Part shown: positions 36,070-48,239 of the stretch, in pieces
How positions within the stretch are numbered: the stretch's first letter is position 1
How the letters are laid out: each line of letters begins with the position of its first letter
Source: Neocallimastix lanati (nom. inval.)
Lineage: Eukaryota > Neocallimastigomycota > Neocallimastigomycetes > Neocallimastigales > Neocallimastigaceae
Direction: 5' to 3'
DNA: 64,000 nt
NCBI GenBank assembly: GCA_016946835.1
Contig: JACVTC010000106.1
Span: 60,001 to 124,000 of the forward strand
Made by a program: the position numbers and the translations under genes
Notes under the pieces: model-generated
The model's database searches: none
What the model was told of the DNA's origin: nothing
What the model saw: only the letters and a program-made list of their open reading frames with translations

Positions 36070-37310
36070 TTTGGAACCACAAATAATTAATCTGTTTTTT
36101 TTTCTAATACCATTATGTTGGTAGTGAATGCCCGTCTTGTATTAATTAAAGTAGTATCTTTTGGAATATTGTTAACAATTCTCATTACCTTGTTCATACA
36201 TATTATTGATTTCTTTTTTAATTGCATCTTTCCATTAACTTGAATTATTTGAATATATAGCTTCATCATAACTTATACTAATTAATAATATTTTATTTTT
36301 CTTCATTGTTATTTGTTCATTATCATTTGTATTCTCTTCTTCATTTAAATTAATGAATTTTCTTTTGTTATTATTTTTAAGAGTATTAATATTTTCTATT
36401 TGGCTATTATTTTTAAATTTATTTTTAATACTATCTTGAGTATTTATAGCCATATTATTATATAATTACTTAAATTATTGTTTGAAACTTCATCATTTAA
36501 TATATCCAGATTTTGATTTGTATTTAAGGTTTCATGTTTTTCATTTTAAATTCATATTTTTATTAATATTGTTATTAATGCAATTGTTGTTATTATTGTT
36601 ATTGTTTAATATAATTTTATTATTACTATTAATAATTTTTTGGTTATTAATGTAAGAATTATTTGAATTATTTAATTGACCATTACTGTCTTTTTCCTCT
36701 TCAATTGAATAATTCAAAAGAATTCAAAAAAAATAGAATTAATATATTCTTCTGAAAGGAAGGTAATATTAATAATTCCAGGAATATTTTCCATAAAAAG
36801 ACAACTTTAGAAGAAATAAAGTTATAATATCAAAAATATGAAAACCAGTAGAATCCCAGGTATCACCAATAAAAATTTCAAGCATAGAATTATTTTTAAA
36901 TTTATTTCATTTTTTAATTGTTGTAAAAATATATTATGCCACCAAAAACAAAAAGGTAAGAGATATCAATAGGTTTATTGAAAAAGACATCATCTGAGAT
37001 TTTCGATTCATTATCTTGATGGAGATTGGGTCTGTATAAACGTCAAGCACATAAGATAACAGAATTCATAAAATTAAGAGATAATTTTGCATAATTAAGT
37101 AATGTGGTTGCGCAATTATTAAAGTTAGTTTGATTGATTCTGAATAACCATTTTGTTGAGGGTTACCTGGAGTTGAGGGAATTAATGTAATTCCATTTTC
37201 TTTTTCTAAAAGGTATTTGTTGAAATTTTCATTTATATATTCGGTTCCATTATCAGTTTTTAAAGGTTTTAATTATAAATTCTGTAGTATTATGCATCAA
37301 TATGTGAAAG
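36070..37310 (-). pseudogene. Copia-type pol remnant (integrase to RT start)
   Basis: The minus strand shows, in order, KTDNGTEYINENFNKYL (second integrase Asp, about 37265-37215), TPGNPQQNGYSES (integrase Glu site degraded to Ser-Glu-Ser; about 37175-37145), a frameshifted LLNYAKLSLNF stretch, an Asn-rich linker (36453-36300) and the RT entry SYDEAIYSNNSS (about 36270) followed by NNIPKDTTLINTR. It has many stops and frame changes and no LTR or primer site could be recognised. It belongs to the same broad lineage as elements A and B but is much older. Confidence 0.7.
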
Positions 37311-37419
37311 ATAATAAATGAATTATAAATATCATATTTATTTTTTAAGAGATAAATCTATCATTTTCAATTATAATTATCCATAAATGTTACGTAATAA
37401 TTAAAATGGTTGTAGGATG

Positions 37420-37790
37420 TTTTAATTTACTAATTATATTAAAAAAAGTATACTATACTAAAATATTATATTGTTTGACTTATAATGATATCCATCGAAA
37501 TAAAAGACCAAGAACGACTACTGATAGTCAAAGGATGAAGAAATCCATAAGACATATGATGAGATTCTTTAGAGTAGCAACAGACATCATAGAAGTGAAT
37601 ATAATCTTTGTCATCAGAAGCCATAGAGGTCCCCAAAAATTGCCAAAAATTGCGTTTGATAAAACTGAAAGTTTTGCCAATACTAATGTGATCAGCAGAT
37701 AGGAAATTATTATATTTTGAAGAACAGAAAGACTACAATCAGAAGGAATAAAAATTTTGTTGCCAAAAATAATAATCATATTAGAAAAGA
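37420..37790 (-). pseudogene. Ty3/gypsy integrase zinc-domain remnant
   Basis: In one minus-strand frame: SIGKTFSFIKRNFWQFLG, then DYIHFYDVCCYSKESHH, then GFLHPLTISSRSWSFISMDI. This is the H-H-C-C integrase N-terminal domain of gypsy elements, which reads HxGxxKTxxLIxRxFxWP...CxxCxxxK...GLLxPLPIPxxPWxxISMD. The flanks are copia-like, so this is a separate insertion or rearrangement. Confidence 0.65.
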
Positions 37791-38103
37791 AAGAGTGTTC
37801 ATATTGAGGATGAGGAGCAGGAAGAGATTTATTTGAAGGAAAAGAACTATAATTATTATAGAATTTATCATTTTTGTAAGAAGAGAGAATTATTAAGGGA
37901 TGAAATAAAAGAATAAGAGTACTATATTTTTAAGGCGAAGAATTTAAAGTGGAAAATTTTTACTTGAAGTAGAGTCAGGAGAAATATAATCAATACTACT
38001 AAAGGAATCTGCTTTGCTATTATCAGAACTATTACGATATTTAATAACAGTGTTAAATTCAGCAAGGAACAAGGACCATTAAACATGCCTTTGGATCATT
38101 TTT

Positions 38104-38446
38104 TTAGTTTTTTTTATTAAAAAGAAAGCTTTGATGATCAGAAAATATAGTGAAAGGAACAGAAGTACCTTTTAATAAATAACCCCAATTTTTCGAGGAA
38201 ATCAATAATTGGAAGTGATTCTTTATTGTAAATGGAATAATTTCTTTCTTCTGGAATAAGAGAAAGAGAATAAAAGGTAGTAGGATGAACAGAATTATCA
38301 GATTGGAGTCGTTGAGAAAGAATAGCAACAATTGTAAAATTGCATGAATCGGTTTCAATGATATAGGGATGATCAAAGTTAGGAGGAACAAGAGTTGTAA
38401 ACTTATATTTGAGAGTGTCAAAAGTATATTGATCATCTTTAGACAA
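38104..38446 (-). pseudogene. Ty3/gypsy RT-RNase H fragment
   Basis: 102 codons open: FDTLKYKFTTLVPPNFDHPY, IIETDSCNFTIVAILSQRLQ and TFYSLSLIPEERNYSIYNKE. This is the RT connection plus the start of gypsy RNase H (usual motif ETDASxxAIGAVLSQ...PxAFxSxKLxPxExNYxxxxKE), with the Asp-Ala-Ser reduced to DSC. It stands on the same strand and about 310 bp upstream of the gypsy integrase piece, as expected for one element with material missing. Confidence 0.75.
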
Positions 38447-38454
38447 AACAAATT

Positions 38455-38645
38455 TTATATTTTTCCAGAATGAGGAGTAAAATTATAAAGATATTTAGGA
38501 TGGTTGATTGCAAAATCCCAAAATCTGATATTAAGTTTACTCCAGCTTAATAAACATTTTAATGAATAGAGAATGGTTTAATTGAAGTGTTCTGCAATAC
38601 CATTGTTTTGAGGATTTCTTAAAGATGAATATAATTTCCTAATAC
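38455..38645 (-). pseudogene. Copia integrase fragment
   Basis: The minus strand reads NPQNNGIAEHFN, a TAA stop, TILYSLKCLLSWSKLNIRFW and YLYNFTPHSGK, the copia integrase Glu region. It duplicates the domain found at 37145-37175, so it comes from another copy. The gypsy fragment follows directly, so the boundary near 38450 is an insertion or recombination point. Confidence 0.65.
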
Positions 38646-38649
38646 CTTT

Positions 38650-39640
38650 TGTATTTTAATAGTTTAACCAATCATGTAATAATTAGATTAGTTTTTTTTT
38701 TAAATATATAAATTCATGTATTATTTTTATTTACTCTTTGAGTAGACATAAAAAAACAATAATTAATAATAAATAAAATAATATAAACCATAAATAAAAA
38801 AAATAAAAACAATATTTCTTAAATAAAGTGTAGTAATTAAAATAAATGGATTATTTTAAATTTTAAATAAATATTCCTATCGTTTTATTTATTATTAATT
38901 CCTATAACAACCTAGTGGAATTAATACCCAATTCGTTACAATTAATAATATAATTAATAAATAAATAATTGAATTATTCTAGATACATAATGCATAAAAT
39001 TATTCAAAAAGATATTATTTAAAAGTTATATTAGTGTAAGAAAGCAATAATTTTGTTTTGTAGATTAAAATGTTTTAGGTAAACTTTTCTAAAATAGTAA
39101 TTTCTATTCATTTATTATCATATTCATGTCTTTCCATTTTTTACCCTAGTGGTTAATACTTTGGATTAACATACATATGGTTTCTAATTCGATACTGCGA
39201 CTATCTCCTGAGTTTATATAGGGTGATTTTCATCTTCCAAGAGTGTGTTTTTCCTTATATATGAATTTGGTGTTCTTTTATCATTGCAATTATTCATGTT
39301 GATAAACTATATAATTATTAGTTATTAGTGCATAGAATACTTGATCTTTGAGAGGATTGGTGTAGTTGTTCCTTCTTCGTTGATGGTTCAAGAGATCACT
39401 GAAAAGAAGCCCGTAGTATAAAGAGGCATATAAAGAATGTCTTTCATATTAGCCTTGCTTTGAGAGAGGTCTTTGACGACGTTGAAACGATATAGCAAAG
39501 AAACCAATGAGAGTCTGATATGTTTAAGGGAGAAATTGGAGGCCCTATTATCCTTCCCTCTCATTAGTTCCATTCTAAAAAGGAAAAAAAAAAGTCATAA
39601 TATGGCGCTTTGTGATGGATTAATATTATAATGTACATTG
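38650..39640. other. Intergenic with repeat-like, GC-richer patches
   Basis: 38860-39070 looks like an old LTR or spacer. 39140-39215 has tRNA-like promoter boxes (TAGTGGTTAAT, then AATTCGATAC about 45 bases later). 39340-39600 is GC-richer, with a 61-codon minus-strand open stretch (39573-39388) of ordinary composition but no recognised homology. None of this could be tied to a gene. Confidence 0.4.
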
Positions 39641-39661
39641 TATAATTATAACCCAGCTAAT

Positions 39662-39836
<175 letters not shown>

Positions 39837-40867
39837 TAATTAATAGATTAATTTTAATATACCGCTTTATATATATATATTATATTTTGTTAACACATGT
39901 AAATATTCAATAAAATAAAATCATATAATATTTTATATAATATAATATATACAATATTTTGTATGAGTGTGAAGCATTTCGAAAAATTTCATTTCGGAGA
40001 AGTTTTATTTCTCAAAATTTTTTAAAAGTTAATAAATAAATAAATTAATAATACAACAAATAAATAATATATATAATTTAAATAAATAACTAAATAAATA
40101 AAAATAAATAAATATTTATATAATAAATTATATAAATATATAATAAATATACATATACATATAATAATAAATATACATTAAAGCTTTAAAAAATAAAATA
40201 TTTTATCACACGTTTTATAATTTTTCAAAATATAAAAAAAAAAAAAATTTAAAAGATGTAAAGGATAATAATTTAAGATATAATTATTAAAATTAAAATA
40301 ATAAATTTTAAATTTTTTATTTTCTTAAAATATTATTATAAAATTTTATTTATTTATTTTATTATTTATTTATCTATTTATTAAAATTTTTCAAAATGCA
40401 ACTTTCCCGTGTATATAAATAATATAAATATATATACATAAATCAATACAATAAAGGAAATAACTTGGAATACGGTGAAACTACAAGAAGATAGGTCAGG
40501 AGTAATATTAAAAAGAAATATCCATATTAAAAATATTCTACCTTATAGAGAATAAATAAAAATCAATTATAAATACAAAAATATAATAAATAATAATAAA
40601 TTTCAAAATTTTGAATTTAAATTTCAGCAATTCATTTTAATATTTACAGTTAAAATAGCAAAATATTATTCATATTTATGCTAATAGGACATTTAACTTA
40701 TATATATATTTCATAATTAATTTTATTTTTAAATTTTCGAAATTGAAATTTCAAAATTTCAAAATAAATTTCTAAAATTACATTTCCAAAATTAAAATTC
40801 AAAATTAATTATTAAGAATTATATAAATTATTCAATTATTATAATATCAAAATTATATATAATTATT

Positions 40868-40908
<41 letters not shown>

Positions 40909-41175
40909 TTTAATTAATGAAAAATTTTCAAAAATGAGTTAAAAATTTTATAAAATTTTCAAATAATACAATTAATCTTCATTAATACATATTTTAATAA
41001 TTATTCACAAAAATATAAAATTTCTTTTAATTTTATATTTTTCCTTATTTGAACTATGATCATTTCAACTTATTATTGAGTTTGTAGCTAATTTACAGAT
41101 TCAATTGAGAATTGTTCTCGTATAGAGATAAATTTCAATTTCACTAGTAATCAGCTATTTTAGCGAGGGCATTTC
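39837..41175. other. Intergenic AT-rich DNA
   Basis: Only AT-rich sequence, a poly-A run at 40875-40903, and a short GC-richer patch at 40460-40505 with no recognised content. Confidence 0.6.
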
Positions 41176-41868
41176 TGATATAAAACAAATATGTGTAGCA
41201 ACATATTTGTATATTTAATAATAATTATTAAATATTAAATTTATATCTCTTTTGTCAATAGTAATATTTGAAATAATTTCTTATTCATATATTATTCAAT
41301 ATTTATATATATTATTCATTATAATATGAAATATATTAAATATATTAAATTAAATAGTTAATTTCTTCTAAATATATATAATAAGAATATTATTATATAT
41401 ATATATAATTTAACTATTCATATTTATTTTAAAGTTTATATTAAAAATACATAATACTTCTATATATTATAATATAATGAAATAGTTTTAGTTATTTTAA
41501 TTATAATTAAATGTATATATAATTGATATTATTTATTATATTCATATTTATTATATAATTATATTCTTATATATTTAACTTTATTATTCTTATTTTCATT
41601 TTAAGAATTATATAGTTATATTTATTATATTTATTATTTTAATATATATTTATTATATATTATACTATACTCCGATATAATATATTTTAAATGTATATTT
41701 ATTAATAATTAAATTATTATAAAGATTTCTAATAACTACTCTTCTTTATTTTGTAGTTTAGAGAAGACCCTTGGTTAATTGGGTTTTATAAATTAAAATA
41801 TATTAATAAAGTTTAATTAAATATAAGATACTATTAAAAATTATTGCACATAAAAGTCCCGCATATCA
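41176..41868. mobile_element. TGATAT element, long form (693 bp), isolated copy
   Basis: TGATATAAAACAAATATGTG... to ...AGTCCCGCATATCA, colinear with 21202-21892 and closely matching it. The flanks TTTC and AATG show no duplication here, unlike the copies at 10244 and 21202, so this one may have come by recombination or has mutated flanks. It proves the element can lie outside B and C. Confidence 0.75.
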
Positions 41869-42564
41869 AATGTAAAGTCATGTGATATTATAAGGTAAAT
41901 ATATGTAATTAAATTATATATTTATTCATATTCACTATAAATATATCTTTCATTAGTAAAATAATGTTCTGAGTTATTTTTAATATAAATAAATGAATAA
42001 TATAATAAAATATATAATTACTCATTGTAAATTTTATATAATTATATAAACAATTATATAATATTTACAATATAAAGATTAATATATAATATATTACTGT
42101 AAATTCTATAGAATAGTAATATATATTAAGTATTATTAATGATTTTTTTTTTAATAGTTTTAAAGTTCAAAAAACGTAAAAAAGTATTTTCGAAAAAAAA
42201 AAAAAAAAAAAAAAATATTATAATAGTATTATAATAATTATTAATTAATTTTATTTATAATATTATTTATTATTAAATTTATAAATAATTAGTAAACTAT
42301 AAAAGAGATTTTTTTTTTTTTTTTAAAAATTAAAAAAAAAAAAATTACGAAAAATTTTAAAAAGAAAAATTAAAAGTTATTAATAAAAAATATAAATAAA
42401 TAAATAAAAAAAAGAAAGAAAAGAAAAAAAAAATAAAAACATATATATAATTTTAAAATTATATAATTAGTATATATTTATATTTTTTTATTATTATTAT
42501 TTTCTTATATTCTTTATATATAGTTTATAAAATATAATTTTTGATTAGTATTCAAAATATTAAT
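41869..42564. other. Intergenic / upstream region of the Pmp3-like gene
   Basis: AT-rich with poly-A/poly-T runs; no other feature seen. Confidence 0.6.
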
Positions 42565-43173
42565 ATGGACAAAGTATATTTATCTTTTAATGATATTTGC
42601 TTAATTTTTATTTCATTTTTCTTTCCACCTTTAACTGTACTTATAAAGAAAGGATGTGGTTCTGATTTTTGTATAAATTTATTATTATCAACTCTCTTAT
42701 TGTTTTTCGGTAAATCTTTTTTTTTTTATATAATAATAAAATGAATAAATTAATCATTTTTCATAAATAAATGATTAAAATATATATATAAAAATGTTAA
42801 ATAAATTTTTAAATTAAAATATTGTTCTTTTTATAAACATTGATTTTAAATATAAATAGGTACTTTTCATGCAATCTATATTGTATTCAGAGAAAATGAA
42901 AGTTATTCCAGAATTGAAGATCAAAATAATGAAAATAATAATTCTGCAGCAACAAACATTCCAGATAATGCAATTGTGGTAATTCTTCCAGGAGCTAATG
43001 TTAATACAAATAACAATAATATTCCAAATAATTTACCACCACCATCATATGCTGAAAGTGAACAAATTGCTAAAGAACAAAAGGAATTCCTTTATCCTGA
43101 ATTACCAACATATGAAGCTACCTCTTCTTCTGGTGAAGCTCCAGAACAAAGAAACACTGATGAAAAACATTAA
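42565..43173 (+). CDS. Pmp3/UPF0057 family membrane protein with PPxY tail (Sna3-like)
   Basis: Exon 1 is 42565-42709 and exon 2 is 42860-43173. The 150-base intron (GTAAAT...ATAG) joins in frame for 152 residues. The start chosen is ATG 42565 (MDKVYLSFND); an upstream in-frame codon at 42541 is not ATG. The N-terminal ~60 residues are the Pmp3 fold: two membrane helices with FFPPLTVLIKKGCGSDFCIN between them and LLLFFGTFHAIYIVF at the end. Small family members stop here. This one has a 90-residue Asn/Glu/Pro-rich cytosolic tail with PPPSYAES (a PPxY motif) and LPTYEA. Yeast Sna3, of the same family, uses a C-terminal PPxY to bind the Rsp5 ubiquitin ligase and reach the vacuole, and a like role is inferred here. 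Confidence 0.85.
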
Positions 43174-44527
43174 ATTTATAAGTTTAAGGAAAGAATAAAT
43201 AAAATAAAGTAAAAGTAAAAAATAAGAAAAGCAAATGTCATATTAATAAAAATAAATAAATAAAATATATTGAAAAAAAAAAGTTGTTAAAAATATAATA
43301 TAAAAAAATTAAAAGTGTTAAAATAAAAAAAAATAAATTTTATAAAATTAAAGATCAAATGAAAAAAATTTCTATTTTATAAAATTAAAAGTAAAGATCA
43401 AATATATATTATTTTTGAATAAATCTATTAGTGTAAAATAATAATCTATTCAGATTATATCAAAAATATTGATATTATTATTATATTAAGATTTCATCAT
43501 TTATTATAATATACATATCATTAATCATATCATTAATAAAATAGTAATATTATTAAAAAGTTATATATTCTTAATTTCGTTTCTTAATAATGTAATGTAG
43601 TGTTGATAAATATTTAAGTTATAATTTCTATTTACTATAAATAATTTAGTAAACTATTATAAAAATTGTATTTAGAAGCACATAAAGTATAAAAGCAATA
43701 ATAAATTGCTCTTAAAATAAAATATTTTTTTATTTTGCATTGACAGTTATTATCAGACGATATGTAAATTAAAATTCAAAGTAATTGAGTAATTCGAACT
43801 ATTATATATAATAATAATTAATAATAATAGTTAATAATAATAATTAGCTAATATGTGTGGATATATGTATATTTTATTTCAACAGTAATTTTATATTGTT
43901 TATTTCAATTCAGCCATCTATCATGATTCAAAATAAAAAAAAAAAAAAAATTATTAAATAAAATAGTAAAAAAACATAAATAGTAACTATGTATGGTAAT
44001 ATTTATTTTTATTCAGTCATCTATTTTAAATAATTATAAATATAACTAAAAAAATTATAAATTTTTTATGATTGAAAGATTATTTAAAATTAATATATTT
44101 ATTTAGAAATGAAAATTTACTTTAATCATATTAATAAATCATTTTATATTATTAATAATTAATATTTTAATAATGAATATAATATTATAAAAATATATAT
44201 ATATTAAGTAGTAATATTATCATTGATATAATTAATATTTTATTTTAATTGAGTCAATAATCAGTTCATACATTTTTACATAGTTTTTTTCAATAAAAAA
44301 AAATTTTTTTTATTTATTTTTTGATATAATTTTAGAAGTTTTTTTTTAGTTATTTAGTTCATGATGATAAGAATTGTATTTTATTTGGTAATTACAGATG
44401 ATAAAAGAGTATATTTTTCATTATCATTTAATTCTTTTTCCAGTACTTTTTTATTATTATTTTGTAGCAATAATATATAAATAATATATATATTTATTAA
44501 ATAAATTATGTAAAAGGTGATTCCTAA

Positions 44528-44559
<32 letters not shown>

Positions 44560-45046
44560 AAAAAAAAGTTTATTAATAAAATGATAAAATGTATTATATA
44601 TATATATATCAATATTCCTATATTTTTATTATTAATCAATTATTAATTTTCTATTAATTAATTTTTAAAGTTAATCCATAGTATATGATATGAGTAATAC
44701 TATTTTTATTCTTTTCATTTATTCTTTTCATGTCTTTTTAAAATACTAGTTATCAATAGATAAAAAATAAACTTTTTTATAAAGTTGATTATTTGATTTT
44801 TTCTTATTGTACAAATAGATACAAATAAAATCAAAGATATTTAAATTATTATTATTTTTTTATTTAAAAGACAATCAAATTATTGCTATAAAAAAAATCA
44901 ATTCCAGAAATCACCTAATCATCTAAATATAATATCATATTTATAATGATACTATGTTTACATTTTCTTAACCATAATGACATAAATCATTATAATAAAT
45001 AAAAATTTTAGCCAATTAATTATAAACTTTTTGTTTTAAATATTAC

Positions 45047-45087
<41 letters not shown>

Positions 45088-46069
45088 AAATGTCAAAAGG
45101 TTATTAAAACAGTATTATTTTATTATTATTATTATTTTTTTTTTTTTTTTTTGGACCGAGAAATAATGGATAAAGAAGGCAATAGGACCTCTGTGCTCTT
45201 CCCTTTCATGTATTATAGTAGGTAATTATAATAATTATCTACCATGCATTATCTTACCGTTTCGGCGTCGACACAATCCAATCCCTAGGCATGGCTAATA
45301 TAAAATATATTATAATTTTGTTTTTATTTTTAATATTTTTAGTATTTTTTGTCTTCTCTTATTTAAAAAAAAAAATGTTTAAAATGAAAAACTGTCTTAT
45401 TTAAAAAAAAAATCATTTAAAAAGAAAAAAAGCTGTAATAACTTTTCAAATTAAATAAAATATTAGATTTTTTTTTGGTAAATATTTCAATATTCAAAGA
45501 TTGAAAATAAAATTTAAAATATTTTATATTTCATTTTATTTTTTATTAAATTTATTTTTTTTTTTATTCATATCAAAAATAATATATAATATTTTTATTG
45601 TTATATGATAAATTTTATAATTATAATAATTATATATTTTTATATAAAAAACATAAATTAATTAGAATTTTATAAATTTTATATTATATGAAAAAAAAGT
45701 TTATTGCTTCTTTTTTTAATAATTAGTATAATTATTACTTTCTATATATATATTTATTATATCTAAGATATATTTGTTTAAATCAAAAAGTATATCTATA
45801 ATAATAATGTCTATAATTATATATATTATTAAATATATATTTTAATAATTTAATGATATATTTAATTTTTTTAATTTTATTTATTTATTTATGTATTTAT
45901 TTATTTATTTTTATTTTATTTTGTTTGAAATTAAAAATAAAATTTAACGAATAATATTTTAATTTTATTTTTAATTTTTTTAAAAGTTCATTTTATATAA
46001 TAAATTAAAAATTTTATGCCTTTTCAATAAAATTGAAAAAAAAAAATTTTTTTCTTTAATAATTCTATT
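43174..46069. other. Long intergenic AT-rich region
   Basis: Mostly homopolymers, including mixed poly-A near 44528-44570 and poly-A at 45051-45085. A GC-richer patch at 45153-45295 starts after poly-T with GGACCGAGAAATAATGG and holds CCGTTTCGGCGTCGACAC. It resembles 59700-59850 in places and may be a dispersed repeat. No gene seen. Confidence 0.55.
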
Positions 46070-47278
46070 TTACTCATTTAATTTACCAAATAAGGTTTGC
46101 ATATAGTTATAGAAACCACTACTAACGGTAATACCATCATGACCACCAGATGGAACTTCGTACCAGATATGAGCTTGATGGTTTTCATTTAAGGCATTAT
46201 GATAAGTTGATGGATATTCAGCAACTACTGTATCTTCTGTACCAGTACAAATTAAGGTAACATATGGTGTAAATTGTTTATCCTTTATTTGGAAAGTTTC
46301 CATTGTTAATAAGCCATCATTTTTTTCATCAGGAAGAACACCTGGAGCTGGTGAGAAGGCACCAATATAACCAAATAATTCTGGCTTAGAATAACCAATA
46401 TAAAGACTGTTACGACCACCCATTGAAAAACCAGCAATAGCTGTATTATCTCTGCCAGTAAGAATTGGATAATTCTTTTCCATATATGGCATAATATTAA
46501 AGAGTAATTCATTAATAAAATTATCATAACCGGCGGCATGTTCCTTAGTAAATCCTGGTTCAACTTCAATACCGTCTTTTGGAGCATAAGTATATGGATA
46601 AGCAATAATCATTTCTTTAGCCATACCTTTATTCATTAAATAACCAGCTATGTTTGGTGTACCATATTTTGATTTAATTAATGAATTCTGGTCAGATAAA
46701 ATACCATGTAAAAGATATAAAATTGGGTATTTCTTTTCCGGATTATAGTTTGGTGGAAGAAGAATATTCATTGGACGATTGGATTTAGTATTTTCAGAAT
46801 AATAAGTAATTCTTTGGAGAGTACCATAAGAAATACCTTCTTGTTCATAAAAGGCAACATCTGGACAATTAGCTGTGATATTAAGTTTATTCATATAGCT
46901 TTTAGCATATTCAGCCATATCAACAATTTCATCATTGTTATCACCATCATTAGCATATTGAGATGAATTTTCTCTATTAACAATACCACACCATTGACCA
47001 TTTTCAGAACCCCATTGACCATTATCATCAGTGACTAAAGCTTCAGATGAAGTAATACAGCAAGGATAACCAAATTTAATTGACCAACAATCGCCATCAT
47101 TAGAAGGTATACCACACCATTGACCATTTTCCACACTCCAGTCACCATCTTTATCAGTTAAAATAGATGGATAACCAATACTACAGCATGGATAACCTAA
47201 TTTTGTAGCAAAACAATCTGCTGATACCTTGGAAGCGAAAATAAAACTAACTAAGGTTATTAAATTTAAATTTTTCAT
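46070..47278 (-). CDS. Secreted CE1 feruloyl/acetyl esterase with two fungal dockerins
   Basis: Single-exon gene, 402 residues. Residues 1-20 are a signal peptide (MKNLNLITLVSFIFASKVSA). Two CBM10-type fungal dockerins follow, at about 21-57 and 63-99, each with GYPCC and NGQWCGI. They bind the scaffoldin of the anaerobic-fungal cellulosome. After a Ser/Asn/Asp linker, residues ~148-400 form an esterase D-like alpha/beta hydrolase of carbohydrate esterase family 1: YLLHG (oxyanion region, 187-191), nucleophile Ser285 in GFSMGG, Asp349 in GTED, and His380 in GGHDG. The family frees ferulate or acetate from arabinoxylan; which substrate cannot be told. All catalytic residues are present. GC content is visibly higher than in the neighbours, and the lack of introns fits the frequent bacterial origin of such catalytic domains in gut fungi (inference). 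Confidence 0.93.
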   Translation of the reverse strand: MKNLNLITLVSFIFASKVSADCFATKLGYPCCSIGYPSILTDKDGDWSVENGQWCGIPSNDGDCWSIKFGYPCCITSSEALVTDDNGQWGSENGQWCGIVNRENSSQYANDGDNNDEIVDMAEYAKSYMNKLNITANCPDVAFYEQEGISYGTLQRITYYSENTKSNRPMNILLPPNYNPEKKYPILYLLHGILSDQNSLIKSKYGTPNIAGYLMNKGMAKEMIIAYPYTYAPKDGIEVEPGFTKEHAAGYDNFINELLFNIMPYMEKNYPILTGRDNTAIAGFSMGGRNSLYIGYSKPELFGYIGAFSPAPGVLPDEKNDGLLTMETFQIKDKQFTPYVTLICTGTEDTVVAEYPSTYHNALNENHQAHIWYEVPSGGHDGITVSSGFYNYMQTLFGKLNE

Positions 47279-47375
47279 TTTTATATTTGTATTTGAAATT
47301 CTTTTATTTTATTATTATATATATATTTTTATATTTTTTTGTAATTTAAATTATGAATTCTTATTTTTTTATTAA

Positions 47376-47406
<31 letters not shown>

Positions 47407-47497
47407 TTTTTTAGTTTTCTTTTTACTTTTTTTTAATTTTTATTTTTTATTTTATTTATTTATTTTTTTTTTTTTATTTTTTGTTATTTTAAATAAT

Positions 47498-47530
<33 letters not shown>

Positions 47531-47937
47531 AAAAAGAAAAATTTATTCTTTTTTTTTTTTTTTTTTTTTAATATAGATATTTTTAATAAAAAAAAAATAA
47601 TATAATATTATTTAATAATAATAGAAATTAATTTAATAAAATAATATTTAATATAAATTAATGAAAAAAAAAAAGGAAAAAAAAAAAATAAATTAAATAG
47701 AGAAAAATATAATATAAAAATAATATAAAAAAAAAAAAAAAAAAAAAGCATGGAAAACGGTTTGTGTAACTTAGAACTAATGGTGATTAATATTACACAG
47801 AAATTATATATTATAAAAAAAAAAAAATAAAATAAAATAATAAAAGATATTTAATTTATAGAAGAAATATTAAAATTAATATTTAATGAACTATGGTATA
47901 ATCCATAAAGAAAATAATCAATATAATATAAATAAGT

Positions 47938-47976
<39 letters not shown>

Positions 47977-48239
47977 TATATATATATTAAAATTTTTGAA
48001 ATATTTAACATAATAAAAATTTACAGATATTAACTACAAAAAAAAAAAAAAAAAAAATTAAAAGGATATAAATAAGATAGTTACATAATATAGAATAAGA
48101 AAAATTATAAATAAGTAAAATATTTTTTCATTTAATTATTATTATTTATTTATTTATCTTTTTTAATCCAATGTTATTAAGATTAATATTAATTATTATT
48201 ATTATTATTATTATTATTTTTTATTTTTGTGTAATTTAA
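47279..48239. other. Upstream region of the esterase gene, homopolymer-rich
   Basis: (TA)n at 47383-47404, many poly-A/poly-T runs (for example 47941-47973). A short patch at 47748-47810 (ACGGTTTGTGTAACTTAG) is GC-richer but unassigned. Confidence 0.55.
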
